This document shows, one piece after another, positions 1 to 5,435 of a stretch of 6,122 nucleotides of DNA. Under the pieces are notes generated by a model. That model worked only from the letters and a program-made list of their open reading frames with translations, ran no database searches and was not told the DNA's origin. The position numbers and the translations under genes were made by a program. Each line of letters begins with the position of its first letter. Positions within the stretch are counted from its first letter, which is position 1. Origin of the DNA: Chitinophagales bacterium (lineage in GTDB: Bacteria > Bacteroidota > Bacteroidia > Chitinophagales > UBA10324). The stretch covers positions 1-6,122 of the forward strand of contig JACCZV010000069.1 of NCBI GenBank assembly GCA_013695775.1, read 5' to 3'.

Positions 1-85
1 CTATACATTTAACAAGGTAACCAGGATCAACGTCTGGTGAAATAGTTATATAATTAAATTGTAAATCATAGTGCAGTTTTTTCAT
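1..85 (-). CDS. possible 5' end of a leftward hypothetical gene (partial)
   Basis: On the minus strand an ATG at 85-83 opens a frame that stays free of stops for 28 codons to the left edge. The peptide begins MKKLHYDLQFNYITISPDVD and continues PGYLVKCI. A minus-strand TAA lies three codons upstream of this ATG, so the ATG is the first possible start after a stop. If real, the gene is divergent from the hydrolase, with about 45 bases between the two starts. I recognise no family. The open stretch is short enough to occur by chance in DNA of this composition, and a plus-strand frame (2-40, ending in TGA) could instead be the tail of a rightward gene. Treat it as a hint of a neighbour, not an established gene. 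Confidence 0.33.
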   Translation of the reverse strand, partial: MKKLHYDLQFNYITISPDVDPGYLVKCI

Positions 86-88
86 TTG
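58..88 (+). promoter_or_regulatory. weak candidate Bacteroidota-type promoter for the hydrolase gene
   Basis: ATTG at 58-61 is followed after 19 bases by TTCATTTG at 81-88. This resembles the phylum's sigma consensus of TTTG at about -33 and TAnnTTTG at about -7, with one mismatch in each element. The spacing is right, and a transcript would start near 93-96, giving a leader of about 35 bases. The region is AT-rich, so chance matches are expected, and the site would overlap the possible leftward gene. Confidence 0.22.
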
Positions 89-110
89 CGGTTATAGTGG
101 TAGCTTTATT

Positions 111-118
111 GAGGTGAT
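111..118 (+). promoter_or_regulatory. Shine-Dalgarno-like site before the hydrolase
   Basis: GAGGTGAT at 111-118 can pair over eight bases with the usual 3' end of 16S rRNA. It lies 9 bases before the GTG at 128 and 12 before the ATG at 131. Bacteroidota seldom rely on such sites, and the other genes here lack one. The spacing to the GGAGG-equivalent core is somewhat long for either start, so the site does not decide between them. Confidence 0.35.
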
Positions 119-130
119 ACTTCTAAAGTG

Positions 131-1771
131 ATGAAAAAATTATTTATGTTGCTCGGATTAATAATCTGGGGTGACAACATCCGGGCACAGTTGATCTCGT
201 TCAGCTGGATTGTTAGTTACAGTACTGATCAGATCGACAGCATCTATGCAGTCAACGGTGTTCCATCCTCTATTTTACCAAGCACCTATTCAGTGAACGT
301 ATATAAGGTTCTATATGAAACCTTAGATAAAGATAGCTTGCCGGTGATCGCCTCCGGTGCATTTTTTATTCCTGTTGCCCCGGCATGTCATGTGCCATTG
401 ATGAGCTATCAGCATGGTACCATTTTTAATAAGGTAGAAGTGCCTTCACAGCTTTCGGGAGGTGAAATAATAATCGGGTTTTACCTTGCTTCAGATGGTT
501 ATGCTGTCTGCATGCCGGACTATCTCGGTCTCGGCGATTCACCGGGTCTGCATCCATATCTTCATGCCGAAACCGAGGCGCGTTCAGTAGCGGATATGCT
601 GGCTGCTTCGCTTGAAATTTTCGATTCTATATCCCTCCCCTGGAATAGCCAGTTGTTTCTCCTTGGATATTCACAAGGTGGCCATGCTACGATGGCTGCG
701 CACCAGCTCATACAGGAACACTACAACAATTATTTTTCAGTCACAGCTTCAGCGCCTATGTCCGGGCCCTACGATCTGTCGGGCGTACAGGCAGCAATTC
801 TATCATCCGAATCTGAATATCCTAACCCGGGGTATGTGCCCTATCTCTTGCTTGCATACCACGATGTGTATCATATTTATAACAGCATTTCTGAATTTCT
901 GCAACCACCATACGACGAAACGCTTCCTCCGCTATTCGATGGAACACACAGCCTTGGGGAAATAAATGACGCCATGCCTGATGTGCCAAGTGAGATCATT
1001 GTGCCGGCTGTGCTTGATTCATTTATCAACGATCCACAATATAAGCTAAGGTACTTACTTGATCTGAACAATACTTACAATTGGCTCCCGGTAAATCCAC
1101 TGCGTATGTATTACTGTGAAGGAGATGCTGATGTAAGTTATTTGAATGCTTTTGTGGCTCTCGATTCTTTTACTGCATACGGGTCTAATGTTGTCTCTGC
1201 CCAAAGCTCAGGCTCATTTTTAGATCACGGCACGTGCGCAGTGCCGTCTGTGCTAAATGCTAAAGGTTGGTTCGATGACCTGCGGCTTGATAAGCTTCAA
1301 CTTGCTTTTGATCTCGGCTACGAATCAAATGATGGTGCTGCGGATGGCTCACTGATAGTTCATGTAAGCAGCGGATTTCCACCGTATACCTACCAATGGA
1401 GCAATGGCGGTACTGATTCAATGATCAATAATATTTCCTCCGGAAACTATACGGTATCAGTGACGGATGCGACGGGTTGTCCGGCGACCACTTCAGTTTA
1501 TTTACCGCTTCAGGTAGGGGTGGAGGAATTGCTGCAGCAGCAGGTCTCTGTTTCTCCAAATCCTTTTCATAGCCAAACAAACATTGAATTAGGAAGTGCA
1601 GGAAATTATGAGTTGATCATCTCTGATTTTTCAGGAAAAATTATAATGAAAAAAAGATTTTATGGCGAATCGAGTTTATTGTACCGTGAAGAGCTGATGA
1701 CTGGTATGTATTTTCTTCATATAAAAAATATTGATGGTACGACAATTATTAAAAAGATCGTTATTGAATAA
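131..1771 (+). CDS. secreted alpha/beta hydrolase (lipase/esterase-like) with SprB repeat and T9SS type A sorting domain
   Basis: This is a predicted secreted carboxylic-ester hydrolase of the alpha/beta fold, closest in look to the secretory lipase family; its substrate is unknown. Residues are counted from the GTG at 128; subtract one for the ATG at 131, which I prefer because it starts the usual MKK signal peptide. The signal peptide ends near 20 (NIRA|Q). The catalytic domain spans roughly 45-390. It has an HG oxyanion motif at 96-97, the nucleophile elbow GYSQGG at 180-185 (Ser182), a likely acid Asp335 in GDAD, and a likely His367 in DHGTC. One SprB-like repeat follows at about 403-459, with YTYQWSNGG and NYTVSVTDATGC. 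The C-terminal domain at about 473-547 starts SVSPNPF and ends KKIVIE, a typical type A T9SS sorting signal. The protein should therefore cross the outer membrane and be released or attached to the surface. It appears monocistronic: 107 bases and a possible hairpin separate it from dxr. Family assignment is firm; lipase versus esterase or peptidase is open. Confidence 0.9.
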   Translation: MKKLFMLLGLIIWGDNIRAQLISFSWIVSYSTDQIDSIYAVNGVPSSILPSTYSVNVYKVLYETLDKDSLPVIASGAFFIPVAPACHVPLMSYQHGTIFNKVEVPSQLSGGEIIIGFYLASDGYAVCMPDYLGLGDSPGLHPYLHAETEARSVADMLAASLEIFDSISLPWNSQLFLLGYSQGGHATMAAHQLIQEHYNNYFSVTASAPMSGPYDLSGVQAAILSSESEYPNPGYVPYLLLAYHDVYHIYNSISEFLQPPYDETLPPLFDGTHSLGEINDAMPDVPSEIIVPAVLDSFINDPQYKLRYLLDLNNTYNWLPVNPLRMYYCEGDADVSYLNAFVALDSFTAYGSNVVSAQSSGSFLDHGTCAVPSVLNAKGWFDDLRLDKLQLAFDLGYESNDGAADGSLIVHVSSGFPPYTYQWSNGGTDSMINNISSGNYTVSVTDATGCPATTSVYLPLQVGVEELLQQQVSVSPNPFHSQTNIELGSAGNYELIISDFSGKIIMKKRFYGESSLLYREELMTGMYFLHIKNIDGTTIIKKIVIE

Positions 1772-1784
1772 CAGTAGATTGCGA

Positions 1785-1812
1785 AATTGTTCATCTATTT
1801 CGTTGGACAATT
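1785..1812 (+). terminator. possible hairpin after the hydrolase gene
   Basis: AATTGTTCA at 1785-1793 can pair with TGGACAATT at 1804-1812, giving nine pairs including one G-U, with a 10-base loop. It begins 13 bases after the hydrolase stop. No T-run follows, so it is not a canonical intrinsic terminator. A competing stem (GCGAAAT 1781-1787 with ATTTCGT 1797-1803) uses overlapping bases. The position suits an mRNA 3' end, but the stem is AT-rich and weak. Confidence 0.3.
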
Positions 1813-1878
1813 AAATGAATTAGGGAACATTCATGGTTTAATATTATTATTTCAAACAATCCTTTTTAATTTACATTT

Positions 1879-3048
1879 TTGCATCCTGAACTTCGTCGAA
1901 TTGCAATTTTAGGATCTACCGGCTCCATCGGGCGCCAAGCATTGGAGGTTATTTCTCAGCAAAAAGATTATTTAGCAGTTGAGGTGCTATGCGCAAATTC
2001 CAATGCGGACTTGCTTATTGATCAAGCCATCACCTTTAAGCCAAACTGTGTAGTAATTTGTGATGAGAGCAAGTATGAGATTGTGAATGATGCCCTTAAA
2101 GCCTCCGACATAAAAGTATATTCAGGCATCGAATCAGTTTGCAGTGTGGTGGGAATGGAGACGGTTGATGTTGTGCTGGCAGCTATGGTAGGCTATGCTG
2201 GGTTAAGGCCGGTGCTGGCAGCAATAAATGAAGGGAAAACAATAGCCCTTGCTAATAAAGAAACGCTGGTGGTGGCCGGTGAACTCGTCACTCAACTGGC
2301 ACGAGAAAAAGGTGTCAATATTTACCCGGTAGATTCAGAACATTCTGCAATTTTCCAATGCCTTGTGGGTGAATGGCACAACCCTATTGAGAAAATATTA
2401 CTGACTGCATCAGGAGGTCCGTTTAGGGGAAAAGACAATGAATACCTGCAAACGGTAACCCGTGAACAGGCACTGAACCACCCCAACTGGACTATGGGCG
2501 ATAAGATTACGATTGACTCCGCCACAATGATGAATAAAGGACTTGAGATGATTGAGGCAAAATGGCTGTTTGAAGTAAAGCCAGAACAATTAGAGGTAAT
2601 CATCCACCCACAATCAGTTGTTCATTCCCTGGTTCAGTTTGAAGACGGAAGCATTAAAGCACAAATGGGCTTACCCGACATGCGTCTACCCATTCAGTTT
2701 GCACTTACCTTCCCACACCGTATGAAATCCTCTTATCCCCGATTAAATTTTTTCGAGCATGCCTCACTTACCTTCGAACCACCGGATACAAAAACATTTC
2801 GTAATCTTGCTCTCGCTTACGAAGCATTGTCCCGGGCCGGAAATGTACCCTGTATTCTAAATGCAGCTAACGAGGTGGCGGTGGAGGCTTTTCTTCACGA
2901 TAGAATAAAATTTGTGGAATTGCCTGACGTGGTTGAATATTGTATGGGAAAAATTTCATTTAAAGGCAAGCCATCCTATCAGGATTATGTTGCAACAGAT
3001 AAGGAAACCCGCAAATATGCCTCAGAGCTGGTTTTAAAAATGACATAG
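1879..3048 (+). CDS. dxr: 1-deoxy-D-xylulose 5-phosphate reductoisomerase
   Basis: Dxr (IspC) converts 1-deoxy-D-xylulose 5-phosphate to 2-C-methyl-D-erythritol 4-phosphate with NADPH and a divalent metal. It is the first committed step of the cytoplasmic MEP isoprenoid pathway and the target of fosmidomycin. The 389-residue product has normal length. The NADPH-binding GSTGSIG is at 12-18 and LANKETLV at 124-131. Metal ligands are Asp152 and Glu154 in VDSEH and Glu223 in MMNKGLE. Substrate-site residues include Ser178, His201, Ser214, Asn219 and Lys220, and the flexible-loop HPNWTMG is at 201-207. The start is TTG at 1879. An in-frame TAA lies at 1867-1869, and no ATG or GTG occurs before the GSTGSIG motif, so TTG is the only ordinary start that keeps the NADPH site. 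The TTG overlaps a promoter-like TACATTTTTG. It leads a tight cluster with rseP and hscB. Confidence 0.97.
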   Translation: MHPELRRIAILGSTGSIGRQALEVISQQKDYLAVEVLCANSNADLLIDQAITFKPNCVVICDESKYEIVNDALKASDIKVYSGIESVCSVVGMETVDVVLAAMVGYAGLRPVLAAINEGKTIALANKETLVVAGELVTQLAREKGVNIYPVDSEHSAIFQCLVGEWHNPIEKILLTASGGPFRGKDNEYLQTVTREQALNHPNWTMGDKITIDSATMMNKGLEMIEAKWLFEVKPEQLEVIIHPQSVVHSLVQFEDGSIKAQMGLPDMRLPIQFALTFPHRMKSSYPRLNFFEHASLTFEPPDTKTFRNLALAYEALSRAGNVPCILNAANEVAVEAFLHDRIKFVELPDVVEYCMGKISFKGKPSYQDYVATDKETRKYASELVLKMT

Positions 3049-3088
3049 TGTGTTGGCATAATCTCTAAATTTCTACCAATAAAAATAG

Positions 3089-4411
3089 ATGGATATTCTC
3101 ATTAAGGCCGGACAATTGTTTTTAAGTCTTTCAATTCTGATTCTTGTGCATGAATTCGGCCACTTTATCGCAGCAAGATATTTTAAGACAAGAGTCGAAA
3201 AATTTTATCTCTTCTTTAATCCCTGGTTTTCTCTTTTGAAATTTAAGAGGGGCGAGACTGAGTATGGATTGGGCTGGCTGCCTCTTGGAGGTTATGTGAA
3301 GATCGCAGGGATGATAGATGAATCCATGGATAAAGAGGCGATGAAGCTACCTGCACAATCATGGGAGTTTCGTTCTAAGCCCGCATGGCAAAGATTGATA
3401 ATTATGCTTGGCGGCGTAATCATGAATGTGTTTCTTGGAATTTTTATTTATTGGATGCTACTATATTTCTCGGGAGAAGAATATATACCCACAGAAAATG
3501 TAAAATATGGGATCGCTGTTGATTCTATCGGCTCTGAAATGGGATTTCAGAATGGTGATAAGATTGTTGCGGTAGATGGAAAACCAGTTGAGAATTTTTT
3601 AAAGATCCCGTCTGGCATCATCATTAATTTAGCTCAAACGGTCACCGTTGAACGGAATGGGCAACGGTTGAGTGTGCCGATTGACCAGTCGATGATCAAA
3701 AAAGCAATTGACAACAAGTCGGTGGATTTCATATCTATCCGGATGCCTTTTGTGGTTAAGGGGTTTGCTTCAAACTCCCCTGCCAAATCTGCTGGAATAG
3801 AGGTGAATGACCAGGTTATCGCAATAAATGGGCAGTCAGCTTTCTATTATGATGAGGTAAAAAAACTGCTTAGAGCCAACCGCGGCGGTCAGATTGATGT
3901 TTCATTCCTGCGAAACAATGACACAGTTACTACCCCGATCGCACTTCCTTCAGATGGCCTGCTTGGTGTTATTATGGCACCGCCCACTGAGTTCATGCCA
4001 ACCCGTACAATCAAATATTCGCTCTTGAGTGCACTGCCCGCAGGTATTAGTAAGGCCCGGGAGACTCTTTCGAACTATGTTAAACAGTTCGCTCTGATTT
4101 TTTCATCTGAAGTACAGGGCTATAAGCACGTTGGTGGTTTCATCAGCATTGCAAATGCCTTCGACCCATCATGGAACTGGTCTAACTTCTGGTCGTTTAC
4201 CGGGTTTCTATCTATTGCTCTAGCTTTCATGAATCTGCTGCCTATTCCCGCACTCGATGGCGGTCATGTTCTCTTCACCCTCTACGAAATGGTGACTCGA
4301 AGAAAACCCAATGAAAAATTTCTTGAGTATGCTCAGTTTGCAGGCATGATCATTTTATTTACACTTCTCGTTTATGCAAATGGAAATGACATTGTAGGTC
4401 TTTTCCGATAG
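3089..4411 (+). CDS. rseP: RseP-type site-2 intramembrane zinc metalloprotease
   Basis: This is a site-2 protease (M50 family) of the inner membrane. In other bacteria RseP cuts anti-sigma factors and leftover signal peptides inside the membrane; the substrate here is not known. The 440-residue protein has the zinc motif HEFGH at 21-25 inside the first membrane segment (about 4-30). GGYVKIAGM at 67-75 is the conserved membrane-associated loop. A second membrane segment lies at about 102-126. Two PDZ-like domains follow, at about 137-200 and 218-290 (SPAKSAGIEVNDQVIAING being typical). The third segment carries NLLPIPALDGGH at 382-393, whose Asp390 is the third zinc ligand, and a last segment is at about 414-432. 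All catalytic residues are present. The ATG at 3089 follows an A-rich leader without a Shine-Dalgarno site, as usual in this phylum. It lies 40 bases after dxr and 18 before hscB, so co-transcription is likely. A dxr-rseP pairing is, to my knowledge, common in Bacteroidota. Confidence 0.96.
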   Translation: MDILIKAGQLFLSLSILILVHEFGHFIAARYFKTRVEKFYLFFNPWFSLLKFKRGETEYGLGWLPLGGYVKIAGMIDESMDKEAMKLPAQSWEFRSKPAWQRLIIMLGGVIMNVFLGIFIYWMLLYFSGEEYIPTENVKYGIAVDSIGSEMGFQNGDKIVAVDGKPVENFLKIPSGIIINLAQTVTVERNGQRLSVPIDQSMIKKAIDNKSVDFISIRMPFVVKGFASNSPAKSAGIEVNDQVIAINGQSAFYYDEVKKLLRANRGGQIDVSFLRNNDTVTTPIALPSDGLLGVIMAPPTEFMPTRTIKYSLLSALPAGISKARETLSNYVKQFALIFSSEVQGYKHVGGFISIANAFDPSWNWSNFWSFTGFLSIALAFMNLLPIPALDGGHVLFTLYEMVTRRKPNEKFLEYAQFAGMIILFTLLVYANGNDIVGLFR

Positions 4412-4429
4412 CGTCATCCTTACACACAA

Positions 4430-4966
4430 ATGAATTACTTTGAATTTTACGAAATACCTGTGTCGTTTTCAATAGATCAGCAACTATTGAAAAACAAATT
4501 TTTTGAACTTAGTAAGAAGTATCATCCTGATTTCTTTGTTAATAAAGAATCAGTGCAGCAGAAGGAGATGCTTGACATTTCTACATTCAATACGAAAGCT
4601 TTTCAGACATTGTCTGATTTTAATAAGCGGATGAAATATATTCTTGAGTTGAAAAATCAAATATATGAGGGGGAACGGTATGAGCTTCCATCTGGCTTTT
4701 TAATGGAGATGATGGAGATAAATGAGAGCATGATGGATGTAAAAATGGATGGAGATGCAGAAAAGATCATTGGCATCAGGAGGCACGTTGAAGATTTGTT
4801 TGAAAATTTATACGAAGAAGTTCGTACACTTATTGAATCATATGATGATGCTACTGCAGGGCAAGAAACATTAAAAAAGATAAAGGATTATTATTACAAG
4901 AAGAAATACCTTTTGCGTATTCAGCATAGTTTAGATACTTTTGAATTTAGTGAGAAGATATCCTGA
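4430..4966 (+). CDS. hscB: Fe-S assembly co-chaperone HscB (J-domain protein)
   Basis: HscB is a cytoplasmic J-domain co-chaperone. In the ISC pathway it delivers the scaffold IscU to the Hsp70 HscA and stimulates its ATPase. The 178-residue protein matches the family length (about 170). The J-domain covers roughly 1-75, opens with NYFEFYEIP and has the essential HPD at 32-34 in KKYHPDFF. The C-terminal helical domain (about 85-170) opens with FLMEMMEINE at 90-99. Leu91, Met92, Met95, Glu96 and Glu99 appear to line up with E. coli residues studied for IscU binding (L92, M93, L96, E97, E100; alignment by eye, numbering from memory). No zinc-binding cysteines are present. The gene is 18 bases after rseP and is probably the last of the operon. 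No iscU, hscA or fdx is in the window. A generic J-protein is less likely because of the C-terminal domain. Confidence 0.9.
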   Translation: MNYFEFYEIPVSFSIDQQLLKNKFFELSKKYHPDFFVNKESVQQKEMLDISTFNTKAFQTLSDFNKRMKYILELKNQIYEGERYELPSGFLMEMMEINESMMDVKMDGDAEKIIGIRRHVEDLFENLYEEVRTLIESYDDATAGQETLKKIKDYYYKKKYLLRIQHSLDTFEFSEKIS

Positions 4967-4992
4967 TCATTTTAAAGCAACCCTACGACTAA

Positions 4993-5028
4993 AGATTTTA
5001 ACGGAAGTGTTTCACTTCTATAAAATCT
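4993..5028. repeat. strong imperfect palindrome between hscB and tRNA-Leu
   Basis: AGATTTTA at 4993-5000 is the exact reverse complement of TAAAATCT at 5021-5028. Inside them GAAGTG at 5004-5009 pairs with CACTTC at 5013-5018 around a TTT loop, with a further G-U pair (5003/5019). The hairpin thus has about 15 pairs and only a small internal bulge. It begins 27 bases after the hscB stop and ends 7 bases before the tRNA. It may end the dxr-rseP-hscB transcript or mark an RNA processing point, but no T-run follows. TATAAAAT at 5019-5026 in its right arm resembles a -10 element, so it could also be a DNA-level regulatory palindrome for the tRNA. Confidence 0.55.
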
Positions 5029-5035
5029 AAACTTT

Positions 5036-5119
5036 GCCCGGGTGGCGGAATTGGTAGACGCGCCAGACTCAAAATCTGGTAGTAGCAATACTGTGGGGGT
5101 TCGATTCCCTTCCCGGGCA
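5036..5119 (+). tRNA. tRNA-Leu (anticodon CAA)
   Basis: The acceptor stem pairs GCCCGGG at 5036-5042 with CCCGGGC at 5112-5118, followed by discriminator A at 5119; CCA is not encoded. The D arm has GCG/CGC with a GAATTGGTAGA loop. The anticodon stem CCAGA (5063-5067) pairs with TCTGG (5075-5079) around CTCAAAA, putting CAA at 5070-5072, which reads UUG. The long class II variable arm (AGTA 5081-5084 with TACT 5089-5092) confirms a leucine identity. The T loop TTCGATT lies at 5100-5106; its stem ends in two G-U pairs. It is on the same strand as hscB, 69 bases downstream. Confidence 0.97.
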
Positions 5120-5124
5120 CAATT

Positions 5125-5156
5125 ATTATTTCGTTCGTTTTGGAAAATGAAATAGT
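5125..5156 (+). terminator. weak hairpin just after tRNA-Leu
   Basis: TATTTC at 5127-5132 pairs with GAAATA at 5149-5154, and the stem can extend inward by a G-U and two more pairs and outward by a G-U and one more pair. It starts six bases after the tRNA end, a plausible place for a 3' end or processing signal. It is AT-rich and no T-run follows, so support is slight. Confidence 0.22.
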
Positions 5157-5375
5157 TACAGCGGTATCAATTTAATAGGGTACACTATAGGGGACAGTTT
5201 TAGTTAATTTTTCGCTAAGATTTTAACCATCGCCGTATTAAGTAACTACGCCTTTAGCAATTCCGGTAAAGCTATATGGCTGAACTTCCCTTATGAATAT
5301 GCACCCTCCTCTTGCGGTGGAACTCAGCATTGGACTTTATATAATAATAATTCTTTTTGTGATTAAAGCAAATTA
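5157..5375. other. intergenic stretch with no recognisable gene, two short open frames
   Basis: I find no gene I can name between the tRNA and the next inverted repeat. Two plus-strand frames deserve mention. One runs from ATG 5293 to TAG 5374-5376 and would make a 27-residue hydrophobic peptide (MNMHPPLAVELSIGLY, then IIIILFVIKAN) with a single potential membrane segment. It ends exactly where the next hairpin begins. The other is open from 5208 to TAA at 5364-5366 (52 codons). It lacks an ATG, GTG or TTG at its beginning, and its translation, including PYEYAPSSCGGTQHW, looks protein-like. It could be the tail of a decayed gene. A 30-codon minus-strand frame (5330 to 5238) overlaps both. They cannot all be coding, and none has clear support. 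Confidence 0.3.
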
Positions 5376-5376
5376 G

Positions 5377-5418
5377 AAGGGTTGAACAATGATTAAACTT
5401 TCGTATCGTTCAACCCTT
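5377..5418 (+). terminator. 11-bp perfect inverted repeat, possible terminator or 5' leader hairpin
   Basis: AAGGGTTGAAC at 5377-5387 is exactly complementary to GTTCAACCCTT at 5408-5418, with a 20-base loop that may add three inner pairs. A T-rich stretch (TTTCTTATTATTTGTTCT from 5417) follows, so it fits a loose intrinsic terminator for a transcript coming from the tRNA side. It also ends only 17 bases before the ATG of the lipoprotein gene, so it could lie in that gene's leader or act as an operator. The large loop makes termination less certain. Confidence 0.45.
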
Positions 5419-5435
5419 TCTTATTATTTGTTCTA

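Noticed and set aside
20..38. ACCAG/CTGGT inverted repeat near the left edge
   Set aside because: Only five pairs around a nine-base loop, with no T-run; within chance expectation.
612..965. Plus-strand 117-codon frame inside the hydrolase gene
   Set aside because: It lies within the catalytic domain of a clearly real gene in another frame and shows no recognisable domain.
877..1071. Minus-strand 64-codon frame over the hydrolase gene
   Set aside because: Antisense shadow of the hydrolase coding sequence, without a leader or family resemblance.
2322..2603. Minus-strand 93-codon frame over dxr
   Set aside because: Antisense to the conserved active-site region of dxr, whose constraints explain the lack of stops.
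5029..5036. AAACTTTG as a -7 promoter element for the tRNA
   Set aside because: It overlaps the first base of the tRNA, so transcription would begin inside the mature RNA.
5100..5119. tRNA-Leu 3' end as an integration (att) site
   Set aside because: I find no repeat of the tRNA 3' end downstream in the window, and no integrase gene.
5183..5193. CACTATAGGGG resembling the core of a T7 phage promoter
   Set aside because: Only about ten bases match, the upstream half of the consensus is absent, and no phage genes are present.
5238..5330. Minus-strand 30-codon frame in the tRNA-lipoprotein gap
   Set aside because: Short, no family resemblance, and competing with two plus-strand frames; no independent support.
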